Source: Catellatospora paridis
GTDB taxonomy: Bacteria; Actinomycetota; Actinomycetes; Mycobacteriales; Micromonosporaceae
Length of the DNA: 64,000 bases
NCBI RefSeq assembly: GCF_009720365.1
Contig: NZ_ML769312.1
Location: 310,001 to 374,000 of the forward strand
Direction: 5' to 3'
The position numbers were made by a program, and so were the translations under genes. Shown piece by piece: positions 61,593 through 64,000 of this stretch. Below the pieces are notes generated by a model. It did not search any database and was not told where the DNA came from. It saw only the letters and a list, made by a program, of their open reading frames with translations. Numbering within the stretch: position 1 is the first letter of the stretch; each line of letters starts with the position of its first letter.

Positions 61593-61625
61593 AGCGTAGG
61601 ACGTCGATGGCGGAAAGCGCTTTCC
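61593..61625. promoter_or_regulatory. Promoter of the condensation-like gene with perfect operator
   Basis: Minus-strand -10 TACGCT (61598-61593) is followed upstream by the perfect 14-bp palindrome GGAAAGCGCTTTCC (61612-61625), which overlaps the -35 position. The same site can act on the divergent ligase gene. It matches two near copies before the pectate lyase. Confidence 0.72.
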
Positions 61626-61729
61626 TCCGTTCGGCCGATCCCTGCCCGCCGCCCCCGGATGCAGACTCGTGTCGATACGCGGGCGAGATGCCGATCCCCG
61701 CTCCAGGTCGCGTTAGGAGACGTTCTCCC

Positions 61730-63223
61730 ATGCCCGGGATCGGCGAACCACCGCTACAACCATGCCGGACAGTCCCCGGGCTGCTGGCGTGGCGGCGTGC
61801 CCGCAACCCCTCCGACGTCGCCATCGAGGTCGCGGGCGTCGACACGCTGACCTTCACCCAGTGGGACGACGCCGCGACCGCGGTCGCCGCGGCGCTGCGC
61901 GCCAAAGGCCTCGCCCCGGGCGCGCCGGTCGGGCTCGTCTTCGCCGGCCGCGACTGGACGAGCTTCGCCGTCGCGTACTGCGGCGTGCAGCGGGCGGGCG
62001 CGGTCGCCGTGCCGCTGCCCGACCAGCTGCCCCCGGCCCGGCTGTCCCAGCTGCTGGCCGGATGCGGCGCCGACCTCGTGATCAACGGGCGCGGCGACGT
62101 CGACGCGCTCGTCGAGACCGGTATGCCGGACGCCGACCGCCTGGCCGCGGCGGACCCGCTCGACGCCGCCCGCCCCGGTGAGATCGCCCAGATCCTGTTC
62201 ACCTCGGGCACCTCGGGACAGCCCAAAGCCGTCGCCGCGACCCACGCCAACCTCACCGACGGTGCGCTGATCCACCCCAAGCGGCTGGCGCTGGCCCACT
62301 CCCGGCGCTTCCTGCACGCCTTCCCGATCGGCACCAACGCCGCGCAGACCATGCTCGTCAACGCGCTGACCGCCCGGCCCTCGGCGCTGACCCTGCCGCG
62401 CTTCACGCCCCGGCGCTTCGCCGCCCGGCTGCCCGAGGTCGGCACGGTCTTCCTGGTGCCCGCGACGGCGATCGAGCTGCTCGAATCCGGTGCGCTCGAC
62501 GGCGTCGACCTGTCCGGTGTGCACCTGGTCGGTTCGACCGCCGCCCCACTGCCCCCGGCCGTCGCGCTGCGGCTCAACCAGGCATTTCCCAACGCGGCGA
62601 TCGTCAACCACTACACCTCCACCGAGGCGGCCCCCGCCCACACCAACATGGTCTTCGACCCGGCCCGCCCCGACGCCGTCGGCCGCGTGACGACCGGCGC
62701 GGTACGCATCACCGACGCCGACGGCGGGCCCGTGCCCGACGGCGAGGTCGGCCACGTGTGGCTGCGCTCGCCGCACGCCCGCCGCTACCTCGGCGACGAG
62801 ACCGCCACCCGCGACACGTTCCGGGACGGCTGGGTGCGCATGGGCGACCTGGGCCGCCTGCGCGACGGCTTCCTGTTCCTGTCCGACCGTGACAGCGACG
62901 TGGTCAAGTCGGGCGCGTACAAGATCTCCACGCTGGAGGTGGAGGCCGCGCTGCACGAGCACCCCGGCGTCGCCGCGGCCGCGGTGGTCGGCGTGCCGCA
63001 CCCGGTGCTCGGCGCACGGCTCGCCGCGGTGATCGTGCCCCGCCCGGACGCCGCCGACGTCGGCCTGCCCGGCATCCGGGCGTTCCTCGCCGAGCGGCTC
63101 GCCGACCACCAGCTGCCCGGCGACCTGCTCGTGCTCGATCAGCTCCCGCGCAACGACGCGGGCAAGGTCCTCAAACGACAGCTGGTGGGACTCTTCCCCG
63201 CCGGCACCGGAGGTGACGCGTGA
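61730..63223 (+). CDS. AMP-dependent acyl/aminoacyl ligase (stand-alone adenylation enzyme)
   Basis: Adenylate-forming enzyme of 497 residues. A3 phosphate loop LFTSGTSGQPKAVAATHANL (about 162-181), A5 NHYTSTEAAPA, A7 RMGDLGRL, A8-like SDVVKSGAYKISTLEVEAAL and A10 NDAGKVLKRQL with the catalytic Lys are all present. There is no carrier domain, so it loads a separate carrier protein or CoA. The substrate (fatty, aryl or amino acid) cannot be read by eye. The ATG has AGGAGA 9 nt upstream; GGAGACGTTCTCC there could form a small hairpin over that site. An in-frame ATG at 61688 is less likely. The next gene overlaps by 4 nt. Confidence 0.88.
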   Translation: MPGIGEPPLQPCRTVPGLLAWRRARNPSDVAIEVAGVDTLTFTQWDDAATAVAAALRAKGLAPGAPVGLVFAGRDWTSFAVAYCGVQRAGAVAVPLPDQLPPARLSQLLAGCGADLVINGRGDVDALVETGMPDADRLAAADPLDAARPGEIAQILFTSGTSGQPKAVAATHANLTDGALIHPKRLALAHSRRFLHAFPIGTNAAQTMLVNALTARPSALTLPRFTPRRFAARLPEVGTVFLVPATAIELLESGALDGVDLSGVHLVGSTAAPLPPAVALRLNQAFPNAAIVNHYTSTEAAPAHTNMVFDPARPDAVGRVTTGAVRITDADGGPVPDGEVGHVWLRSPHARRYLGDETATRDTFRDGWVRMGDLGRLRDGFLFLSDRDSDVVKSGAYKISTLEVEAALHEHPGVAAAAVVGVPHPVLGARLAAVIVPRPDAADVGLPGIRAFLAERLADHQLPGDLLVLDQLPRNDAGKVLKRQLVGLFPAGTGGDA

Positions 63224-64000
63224 ACCCGATCAGTCACGGCGTGTGGTTCACCGAGCAGGCGGCGATCGCGGGCACCGCGTACCACATGGCGCTCGGGGTG
63301 TGGTTCGACGGCGAGCTGGACCGGCACGCCCTCGGCGAGGCGTGCGCCGCCACCGTCGCCCGGCACCCGGTCCTGGGCTGCGCCGTCGCCCTCGACGGCG
63401 ACCTGCCCCGCCTGGTCCCCGCCGCCGAGAAGATCACGCTGAGCGACGCGCCGCACAGCGAGGCGCGGGTACGCGAGGAGATCGCCCGCCCGTACGACCT
63501 GAGCCGCGGGCCGCTGGCCCGGTTCGTGCTGCTGCGCGACACGCCCACCCGGCACCTGCTCCTGTTCACGGCGCACCACCTGGTCTTCGACGGCATGTCC
63601 AAGGACCTGCTGCTCGACGACCTCGCCGCCGCCTACCGCGGCGCACAGCTCACGCCGCTGCCCGCCCTGGCCGACGGGGAACCCGGCGAGCACGCCGTGG
63701 CATCCGCGCGGGAGTACTGGGCCCGTCACTGGACGGACCCGGGCGAGGCCGTGCTGCCCGACCTGACCGGCACACCGGCCGCCGCCGAGCCGGGGCACAC
63801 CGTCGAACTCACCCTGCGCCTGCCCGACGTCGCCGGCCTCACCCGGTTCGAGACGGTGCTCGCCGCCGTGCACGTGCTGCTGGCCCGCTACGGCAACGCC
63901 GGCCTGCCCGTCGCCGTCGGGCTGTCCACCCGCGACGAGCACACCGCGCCACGGATCGGGCTGCACGTCAACGAGCTGCCCGTCAGCGTGGCACCGGCCG
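63220..64000 (+). CDS. NRPS condensation domain protein, 3' end outside window
   Basis: The first 260 residues of a condensation-domain protein that continues beyond the window. ISHGVWFTEQAA is near motif C1, VARHPVLGCAV C2, and HHLVFDGMSKDLLLDDL (about residues 121-137) is a complete C3 HHxxxDG active site. The GTG start overlaps the ligase stop (GTGA) and has GGAGG 6 nt upstream, so the two are translationally coupled. It may be a full NRPS module or a single C domain; carrier and further domains would be outside. Confidence 0.88.
   Translation, partial: MNPISHGVWFTEQAAIAGTAYHMALGVWFDGELDRHALGEACAATVARHPVLGCAVALDGDLPRLVPAAEKITLSDAPHSEARVREEIARPYDLSRGPLARFVLLRDTPTRHLLLFTAHHLVFDGMSKDLLLDDLAAAYRGAQLTPLPALADGEPGEHAVASAREYWARHWTDPGEAVLPDLTGTPAAAEPGHTVELTLRLPDVAGLTRFETVLAAVHVLLARYGNAGLPVAVGLSTRDEHTAPRIGLHVNELPVSVAPA

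Overview
The window is very GC-rich DNA with near-saturated G/C at third codon positions, frequent GTG/TTG starts and many leaderless genes (a TAnnnT -10 box 6-7 nt before the start codon). It carries ECF41-type sigma factors, SARP regulators, DUF4184/DUF6220 proteins, a Cys-rich sulfur leader peptide and several secreted plant-polysaccharide enzymes. This points to a soil or plant-associated actinomycete, most likely Micromonosporaceae (inference from gene content, not from a marker gene). I saw no rRNA, tRNA, CRISPR array, insertion sequence or prophage.

Layout: 1-5.4 kb holds a two-component pair (kinase cut by the window edge), DUF4184 and DUF6220 membrane proteins, an ECF41 sigma factor and a membrane endonuclease/exonuclease/phosphatase protein. 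5.4-14.5 kb has a SARP/NB-ARC/TPR regulator, a secreted M23 peptidase with a six-repeat tail, a hypothetical protein and a 1236-residue GH78 rhamnosidase. 14.5-18 kb has a stand-alone trpD behind a complete trp attenuator, then an MMPL transporter. 18-27.8 kb has small genes, a frameshifted GH3 glycosidase with its MFS porter and a divergent TetR regulator, an alpha/beta hydrolase, a Ser/Thr kinase with a CBM2-like sensor domain, a UBP zinc finger protein and a tautomerase. 27.8-34.2 kb is a six-gene organosulfur operon (ABC importer, two flavin monooxygenases, an aldo/keto reductase) headed by a leaderless cysteine-rich leader peptide. 34.3-42.1 kb has a DUF4118 protein, a second ECF41 sigma factor with its target SDR gene, a small acidic protein, a heme peroxidase, a cupin and a DUF899/SigG-like sigma pair. 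42.1-53.1 kb has a SARP-CGNR fusion, a methylenetetrahydrofolate reductase-like protein, an EAL-DICT protein, a LysR/serine-hydrolase divergent pair, an MBL hydrolase and an AraC/oxidoreductase pair. 53.2-58.4 kb has a lipoprotein M1 peptidase and secreted GH43 and PL1 enzymes.

58.5-64 kb appears to be the edge of a biosynthetic gene cluster: a cytochrome P450, a previously easy-to-miss 31-residue peptide gene ending in RYPYWFYNYPE, a divergent condensation-domain homologue, an AMP-dependent ligase and the start of an NRPS condensation-domain protein running off the window. The tiny peptide with a perfect ribosome binding site directly upstream of the P450 looks like a P450-modified RiPP precursor, and its coupling with condensation/adenylation genes is unusual. 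A perfect palindrome GGAAAGCGCTTTCC in this cluster resembles two near copies in front of the pectate lyase, suggesting one LacI-type regulator may link plant-polymer sensing with the biosynthetic cluster.

Themes: plant cell-wall use (GH78, GH3, GH43, PL1), RNA-leader control of amino-acid and sulfur genes (trp attenuator, Cys leader), paired sigma factor/target modules, and the putative RiPP/NRPS locus.
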